Positions 5,534 through 12,203 of a stretch of DNA of 16,991 nt are shown piece by piece. Both the position numbers and the translations under genes were made by a program. How positions within the stretch are numbered: position 1 is the first letter of the stretch; each line of letters begins with the position of its first letter. The DNA is from CAZRIZ01 sp964625885 (GTDB taxonomy: Bacteria; Patescibacteriota; Saccharimonadia; Saccharimonadales; Saccharimonadaceae): the NCBI GenBank assembly GCA_964625885.1, contig CAZVBM010000015.1, forward strand, positions 1 to 16,991, given 5' to 3'. The notes below the pieces were generated by a model that saw only the letters and a list, made by a program, of their open reading frames with translations, made no database searches and was not told the DNA's origin.

Positions 5534-8026
5534 ATGGAACGCTTAACTAAACTATTTCAACCCGAGCATTATCAGCTAACTTTTGACATCAACCAAAAAA
5601 AACGAACTTATCGTGGATCTGTTTGCCTTAAAGGACAGAAAGCTAGCCCAGAGATTACTCACATCAAACTTGACGCTGTCGATTTGCAAATCGAACAGAT
5701 TATTGTTAATCAAGCCGAAGTTGAGTTTAGCTACGACCAAAAGATTATTACCATCCCAGTCAGCGAAGCCACCGAACAACAAATCGATATTAAGTTTTCA
5801 AATAATATTACCGAACAAATGTACGGCATATATCCGTGCTTTTATGAATTTGAGGGGCAAAAAGAAGAGATTATCGCTACGCAATTTGAAAGCCATTATG
5901 CTCGCTACGCCTTCCCCTGCATTGACGAACCGGCCGCTAAGGCCACCTTTACATTGACGCTAATCGTTGACGCCGACCAAACGGTCTTATCTAACACTCC
6001 AGTCGCCAAACAGACCACAAAACGCAATCGGCAATTGGTGTGCTTTGAAACCACACCAAAAATGAGCTCTTATACGCTTGGGTTTGTGATTGGTAAATTG
6101 ATTAAAATCAGCGGACTAACTAAATCTGGCGTTGAGATCAACACTTACGCCAGCCGGGCTCACAAATCAGAAGAATTAGAATATAGCTTGCAAATTGCTA
6201 TCGACGCACTCGACTGGTATGAACAGTATTTTGGCGTACCCTACCCATTGCCAAAATGCGACCACGTTGCTCTACCCGATTTCGCTGCTGGCGCCATGGA
6301 GAACTGGGGACTGGTCACCTACCGCGAAGCACTTCTTTTAGTCCAGCCCGACACACCAATTGATTTAAGAAACAGTATTGCAACCGTCATTACTCACGAG
6401 CTGGCCCATATGTGGTTTGGTAATTTAGTAACTATGTGGTGGTGGGACGAGCTGTGGCTCAATGAAAGCCTAGCTAGTATTCTCGAGATAAAGTGCCTAG
6501 ACGCCATTCGCCCTGAGCTCCATGTTAGCAGCAACTACTACGCTGGCACACTATTTAGCGCCCTAAGACGCGACAGCCTACCCGGCATTCAGCCCATTAT
6601 CACACCAATTAACCAACCAGAAGAGATCAGCACCATCTTTGACGGCGCAATTGTCTACTCCAAGGGCGCCTGCTTGATGCACATGATTGAGCATTGGGTT
6701 GGTGAAGAAACTTTTCGAGCTGGACTACAAAATTATCTGCAAAAGCACGCCTACTCTTGTGCCTCAACTCATGATTTTCTAAAAATATTCAAGCGCCTGT
6801 CACAGCTGCCAATCGACCAAGTTACGCCAGGCTGGCTCAATCAGCCTGGTTTTCCATTGATTAAAGTTGATGCAAATTGGCAAATCAGCCAAGAACAGTT
6901 TGGTTACAAAAGCGACCAAACTTGGCAAATTCCATTAACCCTAACCGATGGGGCAACAACCCTCGAAAAACCGACTAAAATATCGCCTCAAGTTGTAAAT
7001 AGCATTAGCGCCACTTACGCAGTTGTCCAATATGACAAAAAAGTAATTGACGATATCTTACCGCAGATCACCAACAGTTCTGAAGTTTCGCAATACTATT
7101 TCCTAACCTGTCAACTATTGCTAGCCGAGAGAAATTACGAGCCTTACGCTAATTTAGTCACACAAATAGAGCAATTTAGCCACAAATCTGACTACTTAAC
7201 TTGGTTAGGATTGGCGCGCATTATCAACAACCTCCGAACCATCGTCGCAGAAGACAAACTGGGACTGGATAGCTTAAATCAGCTAGCCGGAGAATTGGCG
7301 ACAGCAAAATTAAACCAAATCGGACTATCACCACAAGCTAACGAATCAATTAGTCATTATCGCCTACGAAACATCTTGGTTGATCTAGCGGTCGAGGCAA
7401 GGTCGCCAAAAGTCATAAACGACCTCAACGCATTATTCCAGACCAACCTTGAGCAAATTGACGCCGACCTCAGACCGAATATTATCGCCGCCAAGTTGTT
7501 ATCTAGCGAAAATAACGGCCAGCTAATCAACCAGCTATTTTCCGAATATAAGGCCACTACTAATCCAGACTTGAAAGACGATATTATGGCTGGCCTGGCC
7601 TATTGCACAAAAGAAAATGAGCTCGAGGCTATTGTTAAGCATCTAGATAACCGCGAGACCATTAAGCCACAAGATATAATCATGTGGTATGCCGGCATAA
7701 TTAGACAAAAAATCGGGCGAGACAGAGCGTGGCTGTGGCTACAAAATAGCTTCACAAATCTGATCGATTTGTTTAAGGCTAGTGGTGACTACGGCGATTT
7801 TGTTAGAATCACCGCCTCAGTTTTTAGTACCACCAAGCAGTTAGGCGAATTTCAGGGCTTCTTTACGCCACATCAAGATGACCCAACTCTAAAGCGTGAA
7901 ATCAAGGTGGGAGTCGAGCAAATTAGTTCCAAAGCTAAGCTTGTAGAAGCACAACAAAGCGCAACGATTCAAGCACTTAAATCAGCACTATCTAGCCAAA
8001 GCAAATCATCAACCACTAAATCTTGA
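5534..8026 (+). CDS. pepN: M1-family zinc aminopeptidase (aminopeptidase N type)
   Basis: A gluzincin that removes N-terminal residues from peptides. From the chosen start it has 830 residues, near the usual M1 length. The substrate-recognition motif GAMEN is at 253-257, the zinc site HELAH at 288-292, and the third ligand E311 follows 18 residues later in LWLNESLA. The segment VYSKGACLMHMIEH carries the transition-state Tyr. An ERAP1-like helical C-terminal domain makes up the last third. No signal peptide or membrane segment is seen, so it probably works in the cytoplasm on imported or internally made peptides. The open frame extends upstream to a TTG at 5447 and ATG at 5516, but homology (KLFQPEHYQL) and the promoter position favour 5534. 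The 3' end overlaps the convergent RNase HII-YraN gene by 58 bases. The gene symbol is by family only. Confidence 0.93.
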   Translation: MERLTKLFQPEHYQLTFDINQKKRTYRGSVCLKGQKASPEITHIKLDAVDLQIEQIIVNQAEVEFSYDQKIITIPVSEATEQQIDIKFSNNITEQMYGIYPCFYEFEGQKEEIIATQFESHYARYAFPCIDEPAAKATFTLTLIVDADQTVLSNTPVAKQTTKRNRQLVCFETTPKMSSYTLGFVIGKLIKISGLTKSGVEINTYASRAHKSEELEYSLQIAIDALDWYEQYFGVPYPLPKCDHVALPDFAAGAMENWGLVTYREALLLVQPDTPIDLRNSIATVITHELAHMWFGNLVTMWWWDELWLNESLASILEIKCLDAIRPELHVSSNYYAGTLFSALRRDSLPGIQPIITPINQPEEISTIFDGAIVYSKGACLMHMIEHWVGEETFRAGLQNYLQKHAYSCASTHDFLKIFKRLSQLPIDQVTPGWLNQPGFPLIKVDANWQISQEQFGYKSDQTWQIPLTLTDGATTLEKPTKISPQVVNSISATYAVVQYDKKVIDDILPQITNSSEVSQYYFLTCQLLLAERNYEPYANLVTQIEQFSHKSDYLTWLGLARIINNLRTIVAEDKLGLDSLNQLAGELATAKLNQIGLSPQANESISHYRLRNILVDLAVEARSPKVINDLNALFQTNLEQIDADLRPNIIAAKLLSSENNGQLINQLFSEYKATTNPDLKDDIMAGLAYCTKENELEAIVKHLDNRETIKPQDIIMWYAGIIRQKIGRDRAWLWLQNSFTNLIDLFKASGDYGDFVRITASVFSTTKQLGEFQGFFTPHQDDPTLKREIKVGVEQISSKAKLVEAQQSATIQALKSALSSQSKSSTTKS

Positions 8027-8913
8027 GCTGAGCGACCATAGACGGACATAATACCAATTCCGACTCGGTGATTGGCAAATTCAGGCTTTTGTAAAATAAC
8101 TTGGCTAGCTTGTCTGAGATGCCAAAGTTTTTTACGATCAATCGCCGATTTGCCACCGCCAAAATAATCAGTTTGGCGGGTTTTAACCTCAATCAAGCCA
8201 ATTAGGCCATCTTTCTCGACCACAATATCGACTTCAAAAAACTTGGTTCGCCAATTGCGGGACAAGATCTTATAATCTCGCTCCACCAGCCAACTCTCAG
8301 CCAAGTTTTCTCCCAGCTTGCCAATCGGACTTGATTTTAGGCTGCTCTCTGATTGAAGTTGAGCAATCGGACGAAACGAAAAACGATGCAAATCGCAAGC
8401 GCCGTATTGCCCTAACTTCTCGCGATGTAGTTTTGTGCCATAGCCTACGTGATTAGAGAATTGGTAGCAAGCATACTTCTCGTCACAATCAAGTTCTGAC
8501 ATCATCCGGTCGCGCGCCACTTTAGCTAAAATTGCTGCCGCCGAAACCGACGGTACGTACAAATCAGCCTGCTTCATAACTGTCACCAGACTGCTATTTA
8601 GAAAGTCTACCGTACCGTCGATAATAATTCTGTCGTAAGCTTTGGCGTCAACTTCAGCCACGGCGCGCTGGGTCGCCAAACGCAGAGCTTGCGATAAACC
8701 AACAGCGTCAATCTCGGAGGAGCTCACCCAGCCTAAACCAAAAGCTAGAGCCGACTGTTTAATGATCGGCTCTAGTTTTAAACGACTATTTTTAGTTAGG
8801 CGCTTACTGTCAGTCAAGTGATCAATTGAGATATCATCAGGCAAGACACAGGCTCCAACCACTAGTGGCCCCGCCCAGGCGCCACGCCCAACCTCATCGA
8901 TCCCTAGAATCAT
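7969..8913 (-). CDS. rnhB: Fusion of ribonuclease HII with a YraN/UPF0102 endonuclease-like domain
   Basis: RNase HII (about 1-185) cuts RNA in RNA-DNA hybrids and at single ribonucleotides in DNA. Its carboxylates are visible: D6 and E7 in GIDEVGRGAWAGP, D99 in IIIDGT, and D117 before YVPSVSAAAILAKVARDR. The HVGYGT and LHR segments follow at 155-163. After a short Ser-rich linker, residues about 197-310 match the YraN (UPF0102) family: GKLGENLAESWLV, then a PD-(D/E)xK-like set with E227, D229 and E242-V-K244 (EVDIV, LIEVKTR). rnhB and yraN are often neighbours as separate genes; here they are one polypeptide. ATG directly follows the TAA of the thioredoxin-like gene (TAAATG) with no Shine-Dalgarno, so translation is likely coupled. 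YraN function is poorly defined. Confidence 0.92.
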   Translation of the reverse strand: MILGIDEVGRGAWAGPLVVGACVLPDDISIDHLTDSKRLTKNSRLKLEPIIKQSALAFGLGWVSSSEIDAVGLSQALRLATQRAVAEVDAKAYDRIIIDGTVDFLNSSLVTVMKQADLYVPSVSAAAILAKVARDRMMSELDCDEKYACYQFSNHVGYGTKLHREKLGQYGACDLHRFSFRPIAQLQSESSLKSSPIGKLGENLAESWLVERDYKILSRNWRTKFFEVDIVVEKDGLIGLIEVKTRQTDYFGGGKSAIDRKKLWHLRQASQVILQKPEFANHRVGIGIMSVYGRSAQDLVVDDLLWLDSADLSA

Positions 8914-9480
8914 TTAGAAACCGCGATAACTATGAGCTTTGAAGAACTCAGTTAGGCCGTCGGTAGTTCGACCATAGTTGTCGAGCTCATCGACAACCTT
9001 ACCATTCTCAACGTAGAAGAACTGCGGTGTACCAAACTGCTTACTAGTATTTGGCACGGTACCACCGCTACCATCCTCAACCTCACCTGGCGCAATATTA
9101 TTCTTAACCAAGAAATCAAACAGTTCTGAGTAGGCTGAATATGATGCGTCGGTAGGCTGAGGCACACAAGTATAGCCGGCCTCGACTTTGTAGATTAGAT
9201 CTTGATCGGCATTTTTATCTTCATATTTAGCCAGGAAGGACTTAATAACCTGCTCTAAGTTCATACAATGGCCGCAGTCACGGCAACCTATATAAAACAT
9301 CTGCTTGCCATCGGCTTGATTGAGCTTCTCAACTGCCTCTGCATACTCCAGCGTCTTAAACGGAGTAACCGGCTCTTTTGGCTTGTTCCAAAAAGCAAAG
9401 TAGACAATTGCGATTGCCACCACAAACATTAGCCCACCAGTAATATATTTTATTTTATTTTCGCTCATGCCATCCGACAT
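8914..9480 (-). CDS. Membrane-anchored thioredoxin-like protein with a CGHC motif
   Basis: The protein has 188 residues: a short cytoplasmic start, one membrane segment (about 13-31, ending VYFAFW), then an external domain. MFYIGCRDCGHC (61-72) places C69-G-H-C72 at the head of a helix, as in thioredoxin folds; CGHC is the active-site sequence of oxidising disulfide isomerases. GTPQFFYVENGKVVDEL (150-166) supplies the cis-Pro loop (P152) and last strands. Extra cysteines are C66 and C105. It probably forms or shuffles disulfides in extracytoplasmic proteins; bacteriocin-accessory type thioredoxins have similar architecture, so the exact role is open. AAGGGG (9489-9494) eight bases before ATG supports the start at 9480; ATG at 9468 is a weaker choice. 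The gene sits 18 bases beyond the rplS terminator and abuts the rnhB fusion. Confidence 0.82.
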   Translation of the reverse strand: MSDGMSENKIKYITGGLMFVVAIAIVYFAFWNKPKEPVTPFKTLEYAEAVEKLNQADGKQMFYIGCRDCGHCMNLEQVIKSFLAKYEDKNADQDLIYKVEAGYTCVPQPTDASYSAYSELFDFLVKNNIAPGEVEDGSGGTVPNTSKQFGTPQFFYVENGKVVDELDNYGRTTDGLTEFFKAHSYRGF

Positions 9481-9498
9481 ATTTCTTTCCCCTTATAT

Positions 9499-9523
9499 AA
9501 AAACCCGACGTGAGCGGGCTTTT
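9499..9523 (-). terminator. Intrinsic terminator after rplS
   Basis: The hairpin pairs CCCG (9504-9507) with CGGG (9515-9518) plus flanking A/T pairs (one bulge) around a seven-base loop. On the minus strand it ends in a TTTTTATAT tract. It lies eight bases beyond the rplS stop and 18 bases before the thioredoxin-like ATG. The four-base GC core suggests partial read-through. The A/T flanks make it potentially bidirectional. Confidence 0.7.
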
Positions 9524-9530
9524 GATTAAT

Positions 9531-9950
9531 TTATTCTTTGCTATCAGTCTCAACTTTTGGCTCTTCGACCTCAGGAACTGCGTTGACCGCCTCGCGATCA
9601 AACTCTATGCCCTTCAGTCTTTCACCCTTGCCACGACGATCGCGCAAATAATTTAGGCTATTGCGACGTACTTTTGATCGTTTTGTTACTACGATCTTCT
9701 CAATTAGCGGGCTGTTTACAAGATAGCTCTTTTCAACACCAACGCCAGAAGTAACTTTGCGCAACGTTATGCGCGCACTGCCGCTGTTTTTGTTAGAAAC
9801 GCGAATTACTGTGCCCTCGAACATCTGTACACGCTCTTTGTTTCCTTCCTTAATACGCTGATAAACTTTAACTGTGTCACCACTCTTAACATCAACCACT
9901 GCTGGTTTCTTTTGAGCATCACTGACCTTTTTTAGCAATTCCAAACTCAT
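9531..9950 (-). CDS. rplS: 50S ribosomal protein L19 (bL19)
   Basis: A large-subunit protein at the interface with the 30S subunit. Recognisable L19 features are the start VDVKSGDTVKVYQRIKEGNK (about 19-38), QMFEGTVIRVSNKNSGSARI (about 42-61), GVGVEKSYLVNSPLIEKI (about 69-86) and the conserved SKVRRNSLNYLRDRRGKGER (about 92-111). The protein has 139 residues against about 115 in E. coli; the excess is an acidic Glu/Val-rich C-terminal tail. ATG 9948-9950 is preceded by GAGGG (9956-9960). In many bacteria rplS follows rpsP-rimM-trmD; here its upstream neighbour is pilB and it has its own promoter, so it is separated from that operon. Confidence 0.95.
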   Translation of the reverse strand: MSLELLKKVSDAQKKPAVVDVKSGDTVKVYQRIKEGNKERVQMFEGTVIRVSNKNSGSARITLRKVTSGVGVEKSYLVNSPLIEKIVVTKRSKVRRNSLNYLRDRRGKGERLKGIEFDREAVNAVPEVEEPKVETDSKE

Positions 9951-9991
9951 CTGAGCCCTCTTTAACCTTTATTTAATTAATTCAGTGCTAC

Positions 9992-10020
9992 ATTGTAACA
10001 TAGTTTTACACTAATTTAAA
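9992..10020 (-). promoter_or_regulatory. Probable rplS promoter
   Basis: On the minus strand TTTAAA (10015-10020, 4 of 6) lies 17 bases from an extended -10, TG-T-TACAAT (9992-10000). The -35 overlaps the pilB stop codon. The predicted start is near 9985, giving a leader of about 35 bases with the GAGGG site. Confidence 0.6.
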
Positions 10021-11647
10021 GTACTCGATTGACTTCTTCTAAGGTGGTCTTACCCTCAAGAGCCATTATGATAGCTTTTTCTAACATAGTCAGCATGCCC
10101 GCCTTGCGCGCCATATCTTCGATTCTTTCGGCATCGATATTACTAGCTTGCTGATGAATCAGGCTTCGCACCTCACGATCAACTAGCAGTTGCTCCATTA
10201 CACTAGTGCGTCCTGAGTAGCCAAAAGGATGCTCGGTTGTAGGCACTGGCTTATATAATTTCATATCTTTAAGCAGAGGCCCTTTAGTTTTGTCCGGCAC
10301 GCGCGCCAACTCGCTCTCGATCCACTCGCGCTCCTCGTCTGATGGCGTATAAGCCTTGCGAGTTTCGGGCAACAAAGTTCGAAGTAGTCGCTGAGAAACA
10401 ACTAAGCGAATTGCCGAGATAAAGACTGGGTTAACGCCTATCATATCAATCATGCGAGCAAAAGCTGCCGCTGAGCTGTCAGCGTGAAAAGTCGCTAAAA
10501 CTAAATGGCCCGTAATTGATGCCTGAATAGCCGTTCGCGCCGTATCAACGTCACGAATTTCACCCACCATAACCACATCAGGATCTAGGCGTAAGACCGA
10601 ACGTAAGCCAGTAGCAAAATCAGCGCCCTTGGTTGAACGAATCGGGATCTGAGTGATGCCAGTAATACCAAACTCAACCGGATCTTCTAGGGTGATTATT
10701 TTGCGATTTGGATGATTAAGAGCGTTCAGTATGCTATAAAGCGTCGTCGACTTACCAGAGCCAGTCGGGCCAACCACCATCACCAGGCCACGTGGTCGCT
10801 TAATCACCTCTTCGATTTGCTCTTTTGACTCATCGTCTAAACCTAGTGAGTCCAGATTTAAAAGCGATTCGTCAAAAGTAAACAGACGCATCACCGCATC
10901 CATGCCATACATCGTTGGCACAATTTCTACGCGTAAGTTAGCTACGCGCTCATCGCCATTTTCTGAGCGCGAAACCTGCTGAATACTACCAGACTGAGGT
11001 GTAGTAGCAGCCGTCGAAAGACCAGCACGACTTGCTAATTCACCAACCAAGATGCGGTAGCGCTCCTTGTCGATATTAGCAACCGGATGCAGAGCGCCAT
11101 CTACTCGGAAACGAATCCGAATCCTATCGCGCATATTTTCAATATGAATATCGCTCGCCTTTAGCTTCTCAGCCTGGCTAATTAAAAAGTCAAACAACTG
11201 ATCGGCGCGAACATTATTCAGTGTGTCGGAAACTGCTTTAATAGTTTCACTATCACCCTCGGAAGCGATTTTAATATCATCGTATATTACTTTCTTGGGC
11301 GGATCATAGCGTCGGAGCATGGCAGTAAAAGCACTTTCGCTAATTAGAACAAAAACGACATTTTTACCTTCGTCATTATATTTTTGCCTAGTCTGAGCAA
11401 TAAATGACTGTGGTGTGCGCGAAGTAATACCGAACTGAAACGGCGCACGCCCCTCTGCCAGGGCCAACGGCACGATCTGGTTAGTTCTCATCTCCTCAAT
11501 GGTAAAGATGTCTTTGTATAACTCTAGGTTGTTCTCTAGTGGCCGCAAATCTAAATAGCGAAAGCCAAGAATACTGGCTCGTCGAGCGGTCGCGACCTCA
11601 TCGTTCTCGCGTCGTTCTTTTTGTGTCCGATCTTCATCGTTATTCAT
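10016..11647 (-). CDS. PilB/GspE-type secretion and pilus assembly ATPase
   Basis: A hexameric ATPase of the type II secretion/type IV pilus family, acting at the inner face of the membrane to drive pilin polymerisation. The N-terminal domain (about 30-130) is followed by ASDIHIE (164-170), the FRVDG core start (180-184), Walker A GPTGSGKST (293-301), the Asp box EDPVE (321-325), Walker B DVVMVGEIRD (357-366) and the His box TGHLVLATFHAD (379-390). The later segment FGYSGRTSVMEQLLVD (475-490) is the extension-motor (E-type) signature rather than PilT. The four cysteines of the zinc motif that normally precede GYxGR are absent; the insert at about 428-474 contains no Cys. No other pil gene is adjacent. 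ATG lies seven bases from a predicted -10 with no Shine-Dalgarno. Confidence 0.9.
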   Translation of the reverse strand: MNNDEDRTQKERRENDEVATARRASILGFRYLDLRPLENNLELYKDIFTIEEMRTNQIVPLALAEGRAPFQFGITSRTPQSFIAQTRQKYNDEGKNVVFVLISESAFTAMLRRYDPPKKVIYDDIKIASEGDSETIKAVSDTLNNVRADQLFDFLISQAEKLKASDIHIENMRDRIRIRFRVDGALHPVANIDKERYRILVGELASRAGLSTAATTPQSGSIQQVSRSENGDERVANLRVEIVPTMYGMDAVMRLFTFDESLLNLDSLGLDDESKEQIEEVIKRPRGLVMVVGPTGSGKSTTLYSILNALNHPNRKIITLEDPVEFGITGITQIPIRSTKGADFATGLRSVLRLDPDVVMVGEIRDVDTARTAIQASITGHLVLATFHADSSAAAFARMIDMIGVNPVFISAIRLVVSQRLLRTLLPETRKAYTPSDEEREWIESELARVPDKTKGPLLKDMKLYKPVPTTEHPFGYSGRTSVMEQLLVDREVRSLIHQQASNIDAERIEDMARKAGMLTMLEKAIIMALEGKTTLEEVNRVL

Positions 11648-11654
11648 TAATTCT

Positions 11655-11663
11655 ATTTTAACA
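11655..11663 (-). promoter_or_regulatory. Extended -10 promoter of the pilB-type gene, leaderless mRNA predicted
   Basis: On the minus strand TG-T-TAAAAT ends seven bases before ATG 11647. No Shine-Dalgarno lies between. The surrounding 16 bases (11651-11666) are identical to those in front of the HNH nuclease gene. The box shares a 52-base divergent intergenic region with the trmH promoter. Confidence 0.6.
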
Positions 11664-11684
11664 AAAAGCTCATGGTTTTAACAG

Positions 11685-11693
11685 TGATACAAT
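11685..11693 (+). promoter_or_regulatory. Extended -10 promoter of the SpoU/TrmH gene, leaderless mRNA predicted
   Basis: TG-A-TACAAT ends six bases before ATG 11700, so transcription is predicted to begin at the start codon. No Shine-Dalgarno is present. A TTAACA at 11658-11663 is too far away (24 bases) to be a normal -35. Confidence 0.6.
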
Positions 11694-11699
11694 GTTTAT

Positions 11700-12203
11700 A
11701 TGCCAAAAATCACCTTGCTACTACACAACATTCGCTCCACCCACAACGTTGGGTCAATTTTCCGCACCGCCGAAGGTTTTGGGGTTGAGCAAATTATTTT
11801 ATCAGGTTATACACCTTATCCCGAACAGCGAGACGATAAACGGCTGCCACATTTAAGACAAAATTTAACCAAACAAATCCATAAAACTGCACTTGGCGCT
11901 GAGACCCTACTGCCAAACCAGTATGTCGAGCTACCAGAAAATATCATTCAGCAATGTCGCCAAAACGGCTACAAGATTGTTGCTTTGGAGCAGACTAAGA
12001 ATAGCCACAAATTGCCAAGTTATCAGACGCCCAACAAAGTTTTACTGATTTTGGGTGAAGAAGTCAACGGCATACCACCTGAAATTTTAGGATTAGCCGA
12101 CGAAGCAATTGAGATCCCTATGGTTGGACAAAAAGAGTCATTTAACGTCTCAGTCGCCACCGGCATCGCGCTATATCACCTATTTCTTCACTCTAATATT
12201 TAG
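11700..12203 (+). CDS. SpoU/TrmH-family RNA 2'-O-methyltransferase
   Basis: A knotted (SPOUT) S-adenosylmethionine-dependent methyltransferase of 167 residues acting on rRNA or tRNA. Motif 1 is NIRSTHNVGSIFRTAEGFG (10-28, N16 and R22). Motif 2 is LILGEEVNGIP (116-126). Motif 3 is IPMVGQKESFNVSVATGIAL (139-158), which forms the knot and binds cofactor. The segment DDKR followed by KTALGAE is usual in the TrmH group. There is no N-terminal L30e-like substrate domain, so it is a minimal single-domain member; which nucleotide it modifies cannot be told. It diverges from the pilB-type gene and its 3' end overlaps dnaE by 11 bases. Confidence 0.9.
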   Translation: MPKITLLLHNIRSTHNVGSIFRTAEGFGVEQIILSGYTPYPEQRDDKRLPHLRQNLTKQIHKTALGAETLLPNQYVELPENIIQQCRQNGYKIVALEQTKNSHKLPSYQTPNKVLLILGEEVNGIPPEILGLADEAIEIPMVGQKESFNVSVATGIALYHLFLHSNI

